Below are positions 63,398-64,000 of a stretch of 64,000 nt of DNA, one piece after another. The stretch spans positions 186,001-250,000 of the forward strand of contig CAWBZL010000004.1 in NCBI GenBank assembly GCA_963793275.1, given 5' to 3'. Below the pieces are notes generated by a model. That model was given only the letters and a program-made list of their open reading frames with translations, did no database searches and had not been told where the DNA came from. Source of the DNA: Marinirhabdus sp963793275. GTDB lineage: Bacteria > Bacteroidota > Bacteroidia > Flavobacteriales > Flavobacteriaceae. Numbering within the stretch: position 1 is the stretch's first letter; each line of letters starts with the position of its first letter. The position numbers and the translations under genes are program-made.

Positions 63398-64000
63398 TTG
63401 GTTTTTAAATTTGTAGCAGTATTTAGTTTTTTACGCTCTTCAATCAACCGCAACGTTTCTGTAGTAGAAGCTGTTACCGAAAGGGGTAAAACCAGAATAA
63501 TCCCAATCACAGGAATAAATAACATTGCCATAAAAACAATCCCGTTTCCTATGGCTATACCACTGTTATTTCTTACAAATTTGGTGCTTTCGTTATATTG
63601 AAAATGGCGCTCCAAAGTGTAATCCATATTTCCAAAACCTGCATAATACGCCTGGATTAGAAAAATAAGAATACCGGTAACAATATTAACGCCGGGGATA
63701 AAACTTAAAATGAGCAACGGAATGGTAAACATAAATTCCAGTAATAAATTTCGAACGTTTATACGCACACCGCGCCATAATTGCGCTGCGTTGGTAGTGT
63801 CACGGTGGGAATGCGTTTCTCCCAACAAATGAATTTCGATTTTTTCTGAAACAGGACTCATAAACGGCGCACTTAAAGCAAGGATAATGTGTTTATAAGT
63901 AATAAGTCCAAGCGCTAAAATAGCCAACGCCCCCAGAAAATCACTAATTTTTCTGAAGGTTTCTGCTCCCCATTCCCAAAACCATATTTTTGAGATAAAC
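63394..64000 (-). CDS. EI24/CysZ-like membrane protein, N-terminal end cut by window edge
   Basis: The frame is open to base 64000; a TTG at 63927 is not the real start, because residues such as WFWEWGAETFRKISDFLGAL continue upstream. About 200 residues are visible, with four hydrophobic segments (for example VYKHIILALSAPF-like and FMLFIPVIGIILVLPLSV-like stretches). The family includes the sulfate transporter CysZ and the EI24 proteins found beside heme genes in flavobacteria. Transport of sulfate is possible but unproved. Confidence 0.75.
   Translation of the reverse strand, partial: FISKIWFWEWGAETFRKISDFLGALAILALGLITYKHIILALSAPFMSPVSEKIEIHLLGETHSHRDTTNAAQLWRGVRINVRNLLLEFMFTIPLLILSFIPGVNIVTGILIFLIQAYYAGFGNMDYTLERHFQYNESTKFVRNNSGIAIGNGIVFMAMLFIPVIGIILVLPLSVTASTTETLRLIEERKKLNTATNLKTK

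Overview
The window reads as a chromosomal segment of a marine-type member of the Flavobacteriaceae (Bacteroidota). The evidence is low G+C content, the Bacteroidota -33/-7 promoter form (TTG, about 19 bases, TAnnTTTG), type IX secretion and gliding genes (sprE/porW, gldH, T9SS-sorted proteases), flavobacterial DUF families (DUF4254, DUF4292, DUF6168, DUF6341, DUF6427) and an ATP synthase operon without atpD/atpC. No tRNA, rRNA, CRISPR array, insertion sequence or prophage was seen.

Layout. 1-2 kb: leftward envelope-polysaccharide genes (GT4 transferase cut by the left edge, CapK-like adenylating enzyme). 2-8 kb: purD (broken by one base), DUF6341/DUF6427 membrane proteins, a compact nuclease plus adenine methyltransferase pair that looks like a type II restriction-modification system, DUF4254 and a GT9 transferase. 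8-9 kb: PaaE-like ferredoxin reductase. 9-19 kb: sprE, bactofilin, AtpI-like, DUF6168, atpB-E-F-H-A, a broken four-helix-bundle gene, atpG. 19-27 kb: small envelope proteins, flippase, dut, a sugar nucleotidyltransferase, a TPR protein, DUF4292 lipoprotein and an EnvC-like factor. 27-34 kb: T9SS subtilase, thioesterase, HU/SPOR protein (broken by one base), dprA, trpS, plsC. 34-38 kb: ECF sigma factor with a trans-envelope anti-sigma/beta-barrel fusion, recA, trhO. 39-45 kb: ricT, gldH, PBP1A, scoA/scoB and a possible small RNA. 45-56 kb: ABC double ATPase, T9SS fungalysin, exonuclease, S41 peptidase, serine hydrolase, Ogt. 56-64 kb: CNNM protein, DinB, hemB, an unusual membrane-anchored SF2 helicase, PepSY-like protein, hemF and an EI24 protein cut by the right edge.

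How the genes fit together. Much of the window builds or watches the envelope: surface glycan synthesis, peptidoglycan synthesis and its control, T9SS parts and cargo, and an ECF system whose regulator may touch both membranes. The rest is core metabolism (purine and heme synthesis, ATP synthase, ketone-body CoA transferase) and DNA/RNA upkeep (recA, dprA, dut, ogt, trhO).

Cautions. Five genes each carry a one-base reading-frame break (purD, bactofilin, four-helix protein, HU/SPOR protein, fungalysin). This number suggests consensus errors in the sequence, although the bactofilin site is also a textbook -1 slippery heptamer. The best leads for new biology are the membrane-anchored helicase, the dual-membrane anti-sigma fusion, the nuclease/methyltransferase pair and the orphan double hairpin near 45.05 kb.
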